Part shown: piece after piece, positions 34,623 through 43,511 of the stretch | How the letters are laid out: every line of letters starts with the position of its first letter | How positions within the stretch are numbered: the stretch's first letter is position 1 | Assembly (NCBI RefSeq): GCF_036997485.1 | Contig: NZ_JAWLPU010000001.1 | Span: 558,001-622,000, forward strand | Source of the DNA: Brachyspira pilosicoli | Lineage (GTDB): Bacteria; Spirochaetota; Brachyspiria; Brachyspirales; Brachyspiraceae | Length of the DNA stretch: 64,000 bases | Reading direction: 5' to 3' | Notes under the pieces: generated by a model | Told to the model about the DNA's origin: nothing | What the model saw: the letters and a program-made list of their open reading frames with translations, nothing else | The model's database searches: none | Position numbers and translations under genes: made by a program

Positions 34623-36278
34623 TTAGCTTACTCTATCACTCTTCATTTTATAAACTTTGTCAGCTATATTGAGAGTAGATGTTCTATGCGAAACAAGTAC
34701 AATAGTTTTATTTTTGCTATTATCTTTTACAGATTTTAATATAACAGCTTCGTTCAAACTATCAAGATTGCTTGTAGGCTCATCAAGAAGCATAAAAGAT
34801 GCTTTATGTAAAAAACTTCTTGCTATGCCAATACGTTGTTTTTCTCCGCCTGATAAAGTGTCTCCGAGTTCTCCTACATTAGTATCATATCCATTTGGAA
34901 GGCTCATTATAAAGTCATGTAATGATGCTTTTTTGCATGCTTCAATAACTTCTTCTCTTGTAGCATCTTTATCTGCTATTTTTATATTATTTTCTATGGT
35001 GTCTTTAAAAATAGATGTTTCTTGTGTTACATAGCTTTCAATATCCCTTAAACTATCAGTGTTAATATCTTTTATATTAGAGCCAGATATTTTTAAGCTT
35101 CCTTTTTTTATATCCCAAAATCGCATAAATAGTTTAAGTAGTGTAGATTTTCCGCTTCCGCTTTTTCCGCTTATTCCTATTATCTTATTAGGCTCTATTT
35201 GTAAGTTGTAATCATTTAATATCTCTTCGCCTTCATAATCAAAGCATACATTCTCGCATTCAAGTCCATTAAACTCTAAATTACTCTCTCCGTCATAAAC
35301 TTCTTCTACAATAGGCTCTTCTGCAAGCAAATTAAGAACTCTCTCACCGCTTGCTAATGTCATAAATAAATTGTTTGATAAATTACTCAATGCTATTACA
35401 GGTCCGAATGAACTTGCCATTGCTATGGTAGGTATTAATATGTTAGATAAATCCTTGTCTTTTGATATTAACACACTTACTACAAGAATAGCTAATGTAA
35501 ATAATGATACTGCTGAAGTGGTGAGTCCTGATATTATGCCTTCATATTTTTTTAGTTTTTTATTTAAATCCATTAAGTCATCAGTTTTATTTTCTATTGC
35601 TTGTATTCTTTTTTCACCGTACCCAAATTGAAGTATCTCTTTTATACCCCATAAACTGTCAAGAAAATAGCTGTTTAATTTACCAAAATTATTTCTGTAT
35701 TCCATTCCGTCATTTTTTCCAAACTTTGATGAAAAATAAGGAATGATAAACCCTATAGTAAAATATCCTAATAATGCAATAGCTCCCAATACAATATTAA
35801 AGCTTCCTATAAATATTGTCATAATTATTGAAGTTAATACGCCTATAGCTATTGGTGAAATTGTATGAGCATAAAATACCTCAAGAAGTTCGATGTCGCT
35901 TGTAATAAGTGCTATTAAATTTCCTTTATCTCTTCCTTCAAGTTTTGCAGGGGATAATTTTCTTAGAGCCTTAAAAACCTTATCTCTAATTAATGCAAGC
36001 AATTTAAAAGCTATAAAGTGATTGCTTAACTGTTCAACATAGTGAAGCAAACCTCTTAAAGCTGCAAGCACCAAAACAGTAATGAATATTGTTTTTATTG
36101 TAAAGAAATTATTTAACCCTAAAAAAGTTAATATGGCATATCCGCCAAGAATTGTTATAGATATAGCACACAAGAATCCCAAGATTCCTGTAGTTATTGC
36201 CAATATCATAACATGCATAAGCGGAGCAATTAGCCCGATTAATTGTGCCATAATTTTAATACCGCTTCTTCGCATCAT
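34623..36278 (-). CDS. ABC exporter half-transporter, CydC-like subunit
   Basis: This 551-residue fused membrane and ATPase protein has about six helices in residues 1-300 (IAPLMHVMILAITTGILGFL). The nucleotide-binding domain follows: Walker A GISGKSGSGKSTLLK, signature LSGGEKQRIGIARS and Walker B FMLLDEPTSNLD. GGAG lies upstream of the start. The paired half-transporter at 36745-38493 lies upstream on the same strand, separated by a 466-bp repeat-filled gap. The two resemble CydDC-type heterodimers that export thiols or other small molecules; the substrate is not fixed by sequence. Confidence 0.88.
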   Translation of the reverse strand: MMRRSGIKIMAQLIGLIAPLMHVMILAITTGILGFLCAISITILGGYAILTFLGLNNFFTIKTIFITVLVLAALRGLLHYVEQLSNHFIAFKLLALIRDKVFKALRKLSPAKLEGRDKGNLIALITSDIELLEVFYAHTISPIAIGVLTSIIMTIFIGSFNIVLGAIALLGYFTIGFIIPYFSSKFGKNDGMEYRNNFGKLNSYFLDSLWGIKEILQFGYGEKRIQAIENKTDDLMDLNKKLKKYEGIISGLTTSAVSLFTLAILVVSVLISKDKDLSNILIPTIAMASSFGPVIALSNLSNNLFMTLASGERVLNLLAEEPIVEEVYDGESNLEFNGLECENVCFDYEGEEILNDYNLQIEPNKIIGISGKSGSGKSTLLKLFMRFWDIKKGSLKISGSNIKDINTDSLRDIESYVTQETSIFKDTIENNIKIADKDATREEVIEACKKASLHDFIMSLPNGYDTNVGELGDTLSGGEKQRIGIARSFLHKASFMLLDEPTSNLDSLNEAVILKSVKDNSKNKTIVLVSHRTSTLNIADKVYKMKSDRVS

Positions 36279-36314
36279 TTAAACTCCAATTTATTATTTT
36301 TTAGTATTATTATT

Positions 36315-36665
36315 TGTGGGGACTAGCCCCCACACCCCCACTTCTTTTGCGACCGAAGGAAGTGCCCTTGCGGCGTGCCACAAAGAAGCAAAAAGGCTAT
36401 ATTTTGAATAGCTTTATAATTTATATGTCTAAAATATAATCAATTATTTTATAGCTATTATTATTTGCACTTTTTGCAACTTTGACGAAGTCCACACCGT
36501 GTAAGGCGGGAAAAAGTTGAACAAAATATATTTTTTATATATACACTACAATTTTTACAGTTTCTAAAAACTAACTTTTATTTTTTATTATTTTCGGGGA
36601 CTAGTCCCCGAACCCCTACTTCTTTTATTGGTATAAAAGAAGCAAAAGAACTGTATTTTTTTATC
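36315..36665 (-). repeat. Composite intergenic repeat, locus 6, inside an operon
   Basis: Reverse-oriented C boxes lie near 36315-36400 (GGGGACTAGCCCCCACACCC and AAGAAGCAAAAAGGC) and 36595-36660 (CGGGGACTAGTCCCCGAACC). A reverse A box lies near 36470-36520 (TTGACGAAGTCCACACCG). Inserts such as TGCGACCGAAGGAAGTGCCC split the first C box. They separate the two ABC half-transporter genes; the gap holds no gene. Confidence 0.8.
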
Positions 36666-36744
36666 AAAACTAATTATTTTATACTAAATTATTATATTCA
36701 TAAAAAATCAGAAATTGACAAAATATAATTTTTTAAATATATAA

Positions 36745-38493
36745 TTATATCGCTATGCTTAAACTCTCTCCTTTTGTTATGCTCTCTAAATTTGTTTGCT
36801 CATTAAATATTCTCGCATACTCTCCATTTATACTCATCAATTCATTATGCGTACCTTCCTCCTCTATAACGCCGTCTTTTAAAAAATATATCTTGTCTGA
36901 AGGTATGCAGTTATAAAGCCTATGAGATATTAATATAACCGTTTTCTCTTTAGCAATATCTCTTATAATCTCCATAATGCTCTCCTCACTTTCAACATCA
37001 ACATTAGAAGTAGCCTCATCAAATATATATATATCAGCATTAAAAAGTATAGCCCTTGCTAATGCTAATCTCTGTTTTTGTCCGCCTGATAGGTTGGAAG
37101 CTTTCTCCATTATCTTTGTATTAAGACCGTCTTCAGTTTGTAAGAAATCATAAAGCTCTACTTTTTTTAATGCTTCATCCATCTTTCTTTCTGTGATAGT
37201 GCTTCCTGCCATTTTTAAATTATCATATACAGTGCCTTCAAATAAATAACTGTTATGATCAACTACCACTATTTTTTTATATAAATCATTTTTGTCTATT
37301 GTAGATAGTTCAATATCACCTATTTTTATAGAGCCTTTATAATTTTCATTTTTTAAAGATATGAGTCCTGCAATGGTGCTTTTTCCAGAACCAGAAACTC
37401 CCACTATAGAAACAAATGATTTTTCTTTTATATTTAGATTTATATTTTTTAATATGGTTTTATCTTCGTTGTATGCAAAACTTACATTGTTAAAAATAAT
37501 CTCTTCATTGTCTTTATTTATTTTATTTACTCTATTTTTATCTTCAGGCATATCAAGTATTTCAAACATCTTATCGCTTGCAGATATTCCATTCATAGCT
37601 ATATGGAAGAATGAACCCAAAAGTCTTAAAGGAATAAAAAACTCTGCAGAAAGCATTATTATAGTGAATGTGCCTGCAAGGTTGATATTTCCTTTCATAT
37701 ATTCAAGTATAGATACTATCACTCCTAAAGCAGCCCCGCCATAAGCAATTATGTCCATTATAGTAGTAGAGTTTAATTGCATAAAAAGAAGATTCATTGT
37801 AGCAATTCTAAACTTTTCTGCTTCAATATTCATCTCTTCATTTTTCTTTTCATCAGCTTTATATATTTTTAAAGTGGTAAGCCCCTGCACGTCTTCTAAA
37901 AATATCTCTCCCAAATCGCTATAGCTTCCCCAATATTTTTTTAATATCTTCTTTGCAATTTTTACTATAGCAACTATTGATAAAGGTATAAGAGGTACAC
38001 ATATTAAAAGTATAACAGCTGATTTTATGCTGATAGTAGAAAGGACACAAAAAAGCACAATAGGAGCTATCATACTATAAAAGAATTGCGGCAAATAACG
38101 TCCAAAATAAGTTTCTAATTGATCAACACCTTCCATAGATATTTGAACAATCTCGCTTGTTGAAAATTTTTCTTTATATCTGCTTCCAAGTGTAAGAAGT
38201 TTTGAGTACATTTTTTCTCTTAAAGTTTGTTTCACTCTGCCAGAAGCATAATACGACATTTGAGATAATAAAATATTAAATCTAAATCTTAAAATTATTA
38301 TAACAAAAAAAGCAATACATAATGTTATAATATCTTCTTTTGTTATATTTTTTTGATATGCTTTTTGTATAATATCTGCCATAAAAAATATTGCAGCTAT
38401 ATTAAGAGCTAAATTGGCAAGCTGTATTATTACATGCCAAGCTATATATTTTCTGGAATCCCCCATTAAAGCTATAAGCCTTTTATTAATCAT
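36745..38493 (-). CDS. ABC exporter half-transporter, CydD-like subunit
   Basis: This 582-residue protein has an N-terminal membrane domain of about six helices (LALNIAAIFFMADII, IITLCIAFFVIIILRFRF). The nucleotide-binding domain has Walker A VGVSGSGKSTIAGL, signature LSGGQKQRLALARA and Walker B IYIFDEATSNVD. It is the natural partner of the 34623-36278 subunit. The TetR gene ends 48 bp upstream on the same strand, so it likely belongs to the TetR-controlled operon. Both ATP sites look complete, so a degenerate site is not evident. Confidence 0.88.
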   Translation of the reverse strand: MINKRLIALMGDSRKYIAWHVIIQLANLALNIAAIFFMADIIQKAYQKNITKEDIITLCIAFFVIIILRFRFNILLSQMSYYASGRVKQTLREKMYSKLLTLGSRYKEKFSTSEIVQISMEGVDQLETYFGRYLPQFFYSMIAPIVLFCVLSTISIKSAVILLICVPLIPLSIVAIVKIAKKILKKYWGSYSDLGEIFLEDVQGLTTLKIYKADEKKNEEMNIEAEKFRIATMNLLFMQLNSTTIMDIIAYGGAALGVIVSILEYMKGNINLAGTFTIIMLSAEFFIPLRLLGSFFHIAMNGISASDKMFEILDMPEDKNRVNKINKDNEEIIFNNVSFAYNEDKTILKNINLNIKEKSFVSIVGVSGSGKSTIAGLISLKNENYKGSIKIGDIELSTIDKNDLYKKIVVVDHNSYLFEGTVYDNLKMAGSTITERKMDEALKKVELYDFLQTEDGLNTKIMEKASNLSGGQKQRLALARAILFNADIYIFDEATSNVDVESEESIMEIIRDIAKEKTVILISHRLYNCIPSDKIYFLKDGVIEEEGTHNELMSINGEYARIFNEQTNLESITKGESLSIAI

Positions 38494-38540
38494 AATTTTT
38501 CCTTTATCATATATATATTATTTTCTATTGTATCAACGTA

Positions 38541-39098
38541 TTAATAAATAGTTCTCTTAATTATCTCTTTTATAACAAAACTATCATAATCTCCTTTCAT
38601 CATGGAACTCATTATAAATGAAAATATAGTATCTATAAATTTACCCTCCGTAAAATTATCATCAAAAGCATCACTTCTCACTTTTTTATCATTCGAAAGA
38701 GTTTTGTATAATCCATCTTTCATATGTTTTATTATAGTGTTCATCATATTCACACCCTTATTCTTATTTTTACCAAATATCATAGAAGAGTGATAAGAAA
38801 AAAAGTTAGGATATTTTTTATTTCCTTTATCTAAACTTTGAAAAATTATATCAACACTGTCTATAAAACTGTCAGATTCTAAACATACATTTGAAGGATG
38901 AAATATATCAAACCACACACTTCCAACAACAGCAATAGTAAGTTCTTCTTTTGATTTAAAATAGTTATATATAGAACCAACCGCTATATTTGAAGCCTCA
39001 GCAACCGAGCGCATATTTATAGCATTTAGTCCTTTCTTTTTTATTAACTCTCTGCTTGCTTTTAATATTTCTTCTTTTGAAGTTATTATATTATTCAT
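38541..39098 (-). CDS. TetR-family regulator, probable autorepressor of the ABC exporter operon
   Basis: This 185-residue protein has an N-terminal TetR domain: ILKASRELIKKKGLNAINMR, then SVAEASNIAVGSIYNYFKSK with the helix-turn-helix. The C-terminal domain is helical and unassigned. ATG 39098 is chosen because TGAGGTG lies about 6 bases before it; a GTG at 39107 overlaps that site. It lies in a leftward run: DUF454 gene, outer-membrane-like gene, this gene, then two ABC genes. TGAAC-N3-GTTCA palindromes at the run's promoter are the probable binding sites. Confidence 0.87.
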   Translation of the reverse strand: MNNIITSKEEILKASRELIKKKGLNAINMRSVAEASNIAVGSIYNYFKSKEELTIAVVGSVWFDIFHPSNVCLESDSFIDSVDIIFQSLDKGNKKYPNFFSYHSSMIFGKNKNKGVNMMNTIIKHMKDGLYKTLSNDKKVRSDAFDDNFTEGKFIDTIFSFIMSSMMKGDYDSFVIKEIIKRTIY

Positions 39099-39112
39099 AA
39101 AAAACACCTCAA

Positions 39113-39709
39113 TTAAAAATAATACCGAGTACCTATGCTTATTCTACCAAACCCAGCCATATTTAACTTTCTAGGATATCCAAGTTTAGCACCATTAATA
39201 ATATCATGTATCCCGCCGCCAAATTCTAATACTATAGAAGAATGCTTGCTTACATTTATATTAAAACCAGCACCCCCTCCAACTTCCCAATAAAAAGGCT
39301 CTTCAAATAAAAATTTATGACTAGTATTAGGATTAAATGATATAAATCCAAAACTTCCAAAAGCAAAACCGTATCTTGATATGCTTATCTTCTCATCATA
39401 AGAATCTCTGCTGCCAAAAGTAATTTTCTGCATAAATCCTAATTCATATAAATCTGGATTATCATCATATATCTTCGAACCTACTATAGAAGTATAGCTT
39501 TTCATCTCAAAATTATTATACTTAAATAGTTTAAAACCTAATTCTATATTAACACTTGTCTTTATAGTATCTGCACTGCTATATAAACCTATAGAAAAAA
39601 ATCTGTTATCAATAGGAGATTCAATAGCGTTTCTTTTCTCCTCCTCTGTGTAAATAATATCAAAAAAACTAAATATAAAAATATTAACTATAATAATATA
39701 TCTATTCAT
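39113..39709 (-). CDS. Probable outer-membrane beta-barrel protein, unknown function
   Basis: This 198-residue protein has an N-terminal hydrophobic signal-like segment (YIIIVNIFIFSFFDII) and alternating strands: RFFSIGLYSSADTIKTSVNI, ISRYGFAFGSFGFISF, FYWEVGGGAGFNINV and SIVLEFGGGIHDI. It ends in RISIGTRYYF, a terminal Phe as in outer-membrane barrels. It resembles small OmpW/OmpA-barrel-size proteins but no family is recognised. It ends 14 bp before the TetR start, so it is in the same operon, and may be linked to export by the ABC pair. Confidence 0.72.
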   Translation of the reverse strand: MNRYIIIVNIFIFSFFDIIYTEEEKRNAIESPIDNRFFSIGLYSSADTIKTSVNIELGFKLFKYNNFEMKSYTSIVGSKIYDDNPDLYELGFMQKITFGSRDSYDEKISISRYGFAFGSFGFISFNPNTSHKFLFEEPFYWEVGGGAGFNINVSKHSSIVLEFGGGIHDIINGAKLGYPRKLNMAGFGRISIGTRYYF

Positions 39710-39735
39710 AAAAAACTATCCAAATCATTATTTTA

Positions 39736-40134
39736 TTATTCTTCAAACTCAGCATTATTTTCTACTCTATCATCATATTTTATAGTTTTTATGCATATAA
39801 AAAAATATAAATATTTTGCTATTATTAAAACAACTAATGCTATTCTCGCATGTAAATTATTCACAAATATAAATGCAATTATAAGCATAATAGTTACAGG
39901 TATAAGTATACTAAGTTTAGATTTCAAAGTCATAGATTTTGATTTAACAAAACTCTCTAAATGTTTTTTATAAAGTTTTGTAGATATAAACCAATCATGA
40001 AATTTCTTTGAACCCTTAGCAAAAAAGAATCCAGATAAAAGTAAAAAAGGTGCAGTAGGAAGTATAGGAATTATCACTCCTACAATGCCTATACCCATAA
40101 ATAAAAAACCTAAAACTATAAATAATACTCTCAT
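39736..40134 (-). CDS. YbaN/DUF454 small membrane protein
   Basis: This 132-residue inner-membrane protein starts VLFIVLGFLFMGIGIVGVII and PILPTAPFLLLSGFFFAKGS, the core of the DUF454 (YbaN) family. KFHDWFISTKLYKKHLESF follows, and then two more hydrophobic segments. No function is established for the family to my knowledge. It is the first gene after the TTGACA-17-TATAAT promoter with palindromic operators, so it heads the TetR-controlled operon. The ribosome binding site is weak (AAGG). Confidence 0.85.
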   Translation of the reverse strand: MRVLFIVLGFLFMGIGIVGVIIPILPTAPFLLLSGFFFAKGSKKFHDWFISTKLYKKHLESFVKSKSMTLKSKLSILIPVTIMLIIAFIFVNNLHARIALVVLIIAKYLYFFICIKTIKYDDRVENNAEFEE

Positions 40135-40150
40135 AATTTTCAGCCTTATA

Positions 40151-40165
40151 TTGAACTTTGTTCAA
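40151..40165. promoter_or_regulatory. TetR-type operator O1
   Basis: The perfect palindrome TTGAAC-TTT-GTTCAA lies in the leader of the DUF454 operon. An ATATTGAAC half-site and an inverted GTTCAATAT at 40184-40192 extend the pattern. Confidence 0.65.
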
Positions 40166-40206
40166 AATCTTCGTAAAATAAAAGTTCAATATAAAACCAA
40201 CCATAT

Positions 40207-40219
40207 TGAACATTGTTCA
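40207..40219. promoter_or_regulatory. TetR-type operator O2, at the transcript start
   Basis: The palindrome TGAAC-ATT-GTTCA touches the -10 element at 40219-40224 and covers the expected transcript start, which is ideal for repression. Confidence 0.68.
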
Positions 40220-40247
40220 TTATAAACCATGTTTTTAATTTTGTCAA
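40219..40247 (-). promoter_or_regulatory. Promoter of the DUF454-TetR-ABC operon
   Basis: On the minus strand: TTGACA (40242-40247), a 17-bp spacer and TATAAT (40219-40224). It matches consensus at all positions and is overlapped by operator O2. Confidence 0.85.
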
Positions 40248-40263
40248 CAAAAACCATATATAA

Positions 40264-40932
40264 TCATAAAGCTTTTTTCTTAATATTATTTCTATCTAAA
40301 GCTTCTTTTAATAATTCACCATTTGGATATCGTCTTTTAGACATATTAATATATTTTTGATAGTTTTCTTCATCTTTAGTTTTAAAATAATACTGTGAAA
40401 GCCAGATGTATGATAAATACTTTTGATATTCTTCTTTAGCATTATTTAAAGCATTATTAATATATTCAAATGCCTTTTTGTTGCTTCCGCCTGCTATAGC
40501 TGGAGCATGCATATAGCCTATACCTGTGCCGAGAAGAGCAAAAAAGTTTTTACTGTCTTTTTCTAATATTTTTTTATATATATCTTTGCTTTTTGAACCA
40601 AAAGAAATTTTTTCTGGAACATTGCTGAAGTAAACTATGTAATTCATCAATTCTGATACGCTTATTAAATAGTCAATATCATCAGACTTTTCATAATCTT
40701 TATTTTCTTCTATGGCTTTTTTTAAATAATTATATTTTTCTTTTTCATTAGTTATTTTTTTTGAATAAATTAAATAATATATATTTTTATAAGTTTGAGA
40801 TGAACTATTTTCTATTTCTTTTATATCATAATTAGATGAATAATAACTATTATAAAAACTGTTAATATCTTTGGAATTATAAGAATATAAAAGTCCTGAG
40901 AATAATGATAATATAATAATTAAACATTTCAT
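40264..40932 (-). CDS. Exported TPR-like protein
   Basis: This 222-residue protein has signal peptide MKCLIIILSLFSGLLYSYNS. The mature part is Lys/Tyr/Asn-rich and helical. The segment FALLGTGIGYMHAPAIAGGS followed by AFEYINNALNNA and YLSYIWLSQYYFKTKDEE looks like TPR repeats, with the GGS linker seen in some bacterial TPR proteins. ATG 40932 is chosen because AGGAG lies 8 bases upstream. A third TGAAC-N3-GTTCA site at 40961-40973 precedes it, so it may be controlled by the same TetR protein. Confidence 0.72.
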   Translation of the reverse strand: MKCLIIILSLFSGLLYSYNSKDINSFYNSYYSSNYDIKEIENSSSQTYKNIYYLIYSKKITNEKEKYNYLKKAIEENKDYEKSDDIDYLISVSELMNYIVYFSNVPEKISFGSKSKDIYKKILEKDSKNFFALLGTGIGYMHAPAIAGGSNKKAFEYINNALNNAKEEYQKYLSYIWLSQYYFKTKDEENYQKYINMSKRRYPNGELLKEALDRNNIKKKAL

Positions 40933-40960
40933 ATATAAATCTCCTAACAAGTTTTTTAAG

Positions 40961-40973
40961 TGAACAGTGTTCA
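40961..40973. promoter_or_regulatory. TetR-type operator O3
   Basis: The palindrome TGAAC-AGT-GTTCA lies 28 bp upstream of the TPR-like gene, matching O1 and O2 in both half-sites. Further upstream on the minus strand, TTGACA-17-TAGAAT is a possible promoter. Confidence 0.6.
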
Positions 40974-41121
40974 GTTTGTATTAAAAAATAAAAGCCCGAA
41001 TAAATACAGACCTTTATAATTCTTGTTTATTCTAAATAATTAATTATTTTTTGTCAACATTGAAAAACAAATATTTAAATAAATTACATAATAACTATAT
41101 TTTTGCATAAAAACTATTTTA

Positions 41122-42852
41122 TTAAAGAGAGAAATATATCTTTCCGCTTTCTATATCTGCTTTAACTACAAAAATTTTAACTCTATCCCCAAGCTCATAC
41201 ATCTTAACTTTATCAATATAAATACTTTGCATATCCTCATAAAATCTATAATTAGCACCAACATAAGTAGACTCAATAAAACCTTCTATATCAAGCCCTT
41301 CTATCTCAACTGTAATACCATTCCTTGAAAGCAAACTAATAAACCCATAATATTCATCTCCAAGTCTGTCTTTCATATACCTCGCCGCTTTTATTTGCCT
41401 TAATTGCCTCTCTGCCTTTTTTGATGTTCTGTCAAGCAAAGTACATTCATCTGCTATCGTCTTATATTTGTTATCATCATTAATATATGTTTTTTTATCT
41501 ATAATATAATCTTTTACTATTCTATGTATTATTAAATCGACATACCTTCTTATAGGCGAAGTAAAATAAGTATAATAATCAAAACCCAAACCGAAATGAC
41601 TTTTATTAACTACACTATATGATGATGGTGTCATAGAACGCATTAAAACACCAGTAAGAAGTTTCTCTTCTGACTTTCCTTTTATCTTTTCTAAAAAGTC
41701 AATTAAATCATAATTATTTTCATCTAACTTTTTTAATTCATAGCCTTTATTGTGTGCTAATATTTTAAAATTATTAAATCTATAATTATCAGGTGCGCCA
41801 TGATAGCGGTATATTACAGCCTCATAGTCTTTTAACTTTTTTGCTATTTCACTATTAGCCAAAAGCATTAAAGACTCTATTATAAGCATAGATTCCTTTT
41901 TCTCTTCAGCATAAAACTCTATAGGAACACCATTATCATCTAATACTATATTAATATCATCATTCTCAAAATCTACACCCTTGCTTCTTTTTTTATGCAA
42001 TATGTTTTTTACTTCCAAAGCATTGTTTATAAGCTCAATAAGCCAATCTTCATCATTAGCTTTTTTGTTTATAATATCTTCTACGTAATTGTAAGATAAT
42101 TTTTTGTCCGAGTTTATAATGCTTTTAACTACATCGCTTGCCAAAATATTCCCATCTTTATCTATAACGCAAATTAAAGTCAAAGTAAATCTATCAACTT
42201 TTTCATTGAGTGAAATGATGTCATTTGAAAGAATCTCTGGAAACATATTATATACTTTATCTATTAAGTAAGTGGAGTTTCCTCTTTTTTTTGCTTCTAT
42301 ATCAAGAGGAGAATCAGCCTCTATAAAATGGCTGACATCAGAAATATGCACATACACTTTATAATTATCTTCTATCTTTTCTATGCTAAATGCATCGTCT
42401 AAGTCTTTTGAATGCTCTGAGTCTATTGTAACAGTTTTTAAACTCCTCAAATCAGCCCTATCAGCAATATCATTAAAATTAGCATTGTTATTAATATTTT
42501 CTGCTAACTTTAATAAATCATCAGAAAAGTTTAATTTAATATTATAAGCATCTGCTATTATCTCTGAATCTAATTTAGCATCATCTATATTAATATTTAT
42601 TTTTTTAGCGTGAACTGAAGTTTTTACAGCTTCTTTGTTGGCACTATTTGGGTTTATAAATAAATACCCAGCTTTAGTTACCCTAAGTAAATTGCTGTCA
42701 GTTTTTTGTATATATCCATCGCTGATTGCTTTTCTTATTAAATTAGTAAGAGAAGTTTTTTCTAATGGAGTTTTTGCATTAAATTTTATAAATACATTAT
42801 AGTCCATTTGATTTTTAGACAATTTTGCTATAAGTTCTTCTATGGTTTTCAT
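41122..42852 (-). CDS. rnr: Ribonuclease R (VacB-type), short form
   Basis: This 3'-5' exoribonuclease of the RNB family degrades structured RNA. It has an N-terminal winged-helix-like segment (LTNLIRKAISDGYIQKT), then the RNB core VTIDSEHSKDLDDAFSIEKI (metal-binding Asp residues), SHFIEADSPLDIEAKKRGNS, YYTYFTSPIRRYVDLIIHR and a C-terminal S1-like domain ending ADIESGKIYFSL. At 576 residues it is shorter than E. coli RNase R because the cold-shock domains appear reduced. The promoter TTGACA-17-TATAAT lies just upstream. No neighbouring smpB or tmRNA is seen. Confidence 0.93.
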   Translation of the reverse strand: MKTIEELIAKLSKNQMDYNVFIKFNAKTPLEKTSLTNLIRKAISDGYIQKTDSNLLRVTKAGYLFINPNSANKEAVKTSVHAKKININIDDAKLDSEIIADAYNIKLNFSDDLLKLAENINNNANFNDIADRADLRSLKTVTIDSEHSKDLDDAFSIEKIEDNYKVYVHISDVSHFIEADSPLDIEAKKRGNSTYLIDKVYNMFPEILSNDIISLNEKVDRFTLTLICVIDKDGNILASDVVKSIINSDKKLSYNYVEDIINKKANDEDWLIELINNALEVKNILHKKRSKGVDFENDDINIVLDDNGVPIEFYAEEKKESMLIIESLMLLANSEIAKKLKDYEAVIYRYHGAPDNYRFNNFKILAHNKGYELKKLDENNYDLIDFLEKIKGKSEEKLLTGVLMRSMTPSSYSVVNKSHFGLGFDYYTYFTSPIRRYVDLIIHRIVKDYIIDKKTYINDDNKYKTIADECTLLDRTSKKAERQLRQIKAARYMKDRLGDEYYGFISLLSRNGITVEIEGLDIEGFIESTYVGANYRFYEDMQSIYIDKVKMYELGDRVKIFVVKADIESGKIYFSL

Positions 42853-42878
42853 AAATACTCTCTCAAAAATAATAATAA

Positions 42879-42907
42879 ATTATACTAAAGTGATTGCATT
42901 TTGTCAA
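42879..42907 (-). promoter_or_regulatory. rnr promoter
   Basis: On the minus strand: TTGACA (42902-42907), a 17-bp spacer and TATAAT (42879-42884), 26 bp before the start codon. Confidence 0.85.
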
Positions 42908-42932
42908 AAATTATTTTTATAATTTTGAACAT

Positions 42933-43360
42933 TTGCGGGGGACAGTATCAGCAAATATTTTACTATATATATTGGAATATGTATTAACTATAAAATAATA
43001 CCTGCATTTTAGCATAAAAAATGCAGTCTTTTTGCTTCTTTGGGTCACCAAAAGAAGTAGGGGTGCGGGGACTAGTCCACGAAAACAACAAAATTTAAAA
43101 ACAAAAAATTGACAAACTTAAAAATTTTCAGTATATACCAAAAAAAGAAGTGGGTGTGTGTAGCTATAGGGCACGCTTCGCAGAGGGCTAGTCCCCCATA
43201 AATATTTTAAATTACAAAATATAACTTTTAACAAACTTAAAAATTTTAGTGTATATAAACAATTATATTTTGTCATATAAGTTTTTATTTTATTCAACTT
43301 TTTCCCGCAGCAAAAAGTTTTTACCCTACGGGTACGCTTTGCGAAAGTGCAAATATTTTA
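42933..43360 (+). repeat. Composite intergenic repeat, locus 7
   Basis: The 659-bp gap after rnr holds a C-type box at about 43019-43085 (AATGCAGTCTTTTTGCTTC). A partial C box follows near 43140-43200 with the insert GGGCACGCTTCGCAGAGGGC. An A box near 43295-43350 (CAACTTTTTCCCGCAGCAAA) carries the insert TTTACCCTACGGGTACGC. TTGACA...TATA-type sequences close two of the modules. No gene was seen here. Confidence 0.8.
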
Positions 43361-43439
43361 TAAAAAATATAACCATAATAATATAGTGAAATAAATTTAT
43401 TATAGATAATAATAAAAAATTATACCCAATATATGTATA

Positions 43440-43467
43440 TTGATTTTTTATTTTAATTATTTATACT
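43440..43467 (+). promoter_or_regulatory. Promoter of ankyrin lipoprotein gene
   Basis: TTGATT (43440-43445), a 16-bp spacer and TATACT (43462-43467), followed by GGAGG just before the ATG at 43512. Confidence 0.6.
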
Positions 43468-43511
43468 TTTAAAATTAGTAATAAAAATATAAACAACAAT
43501 GGAGGTATATA

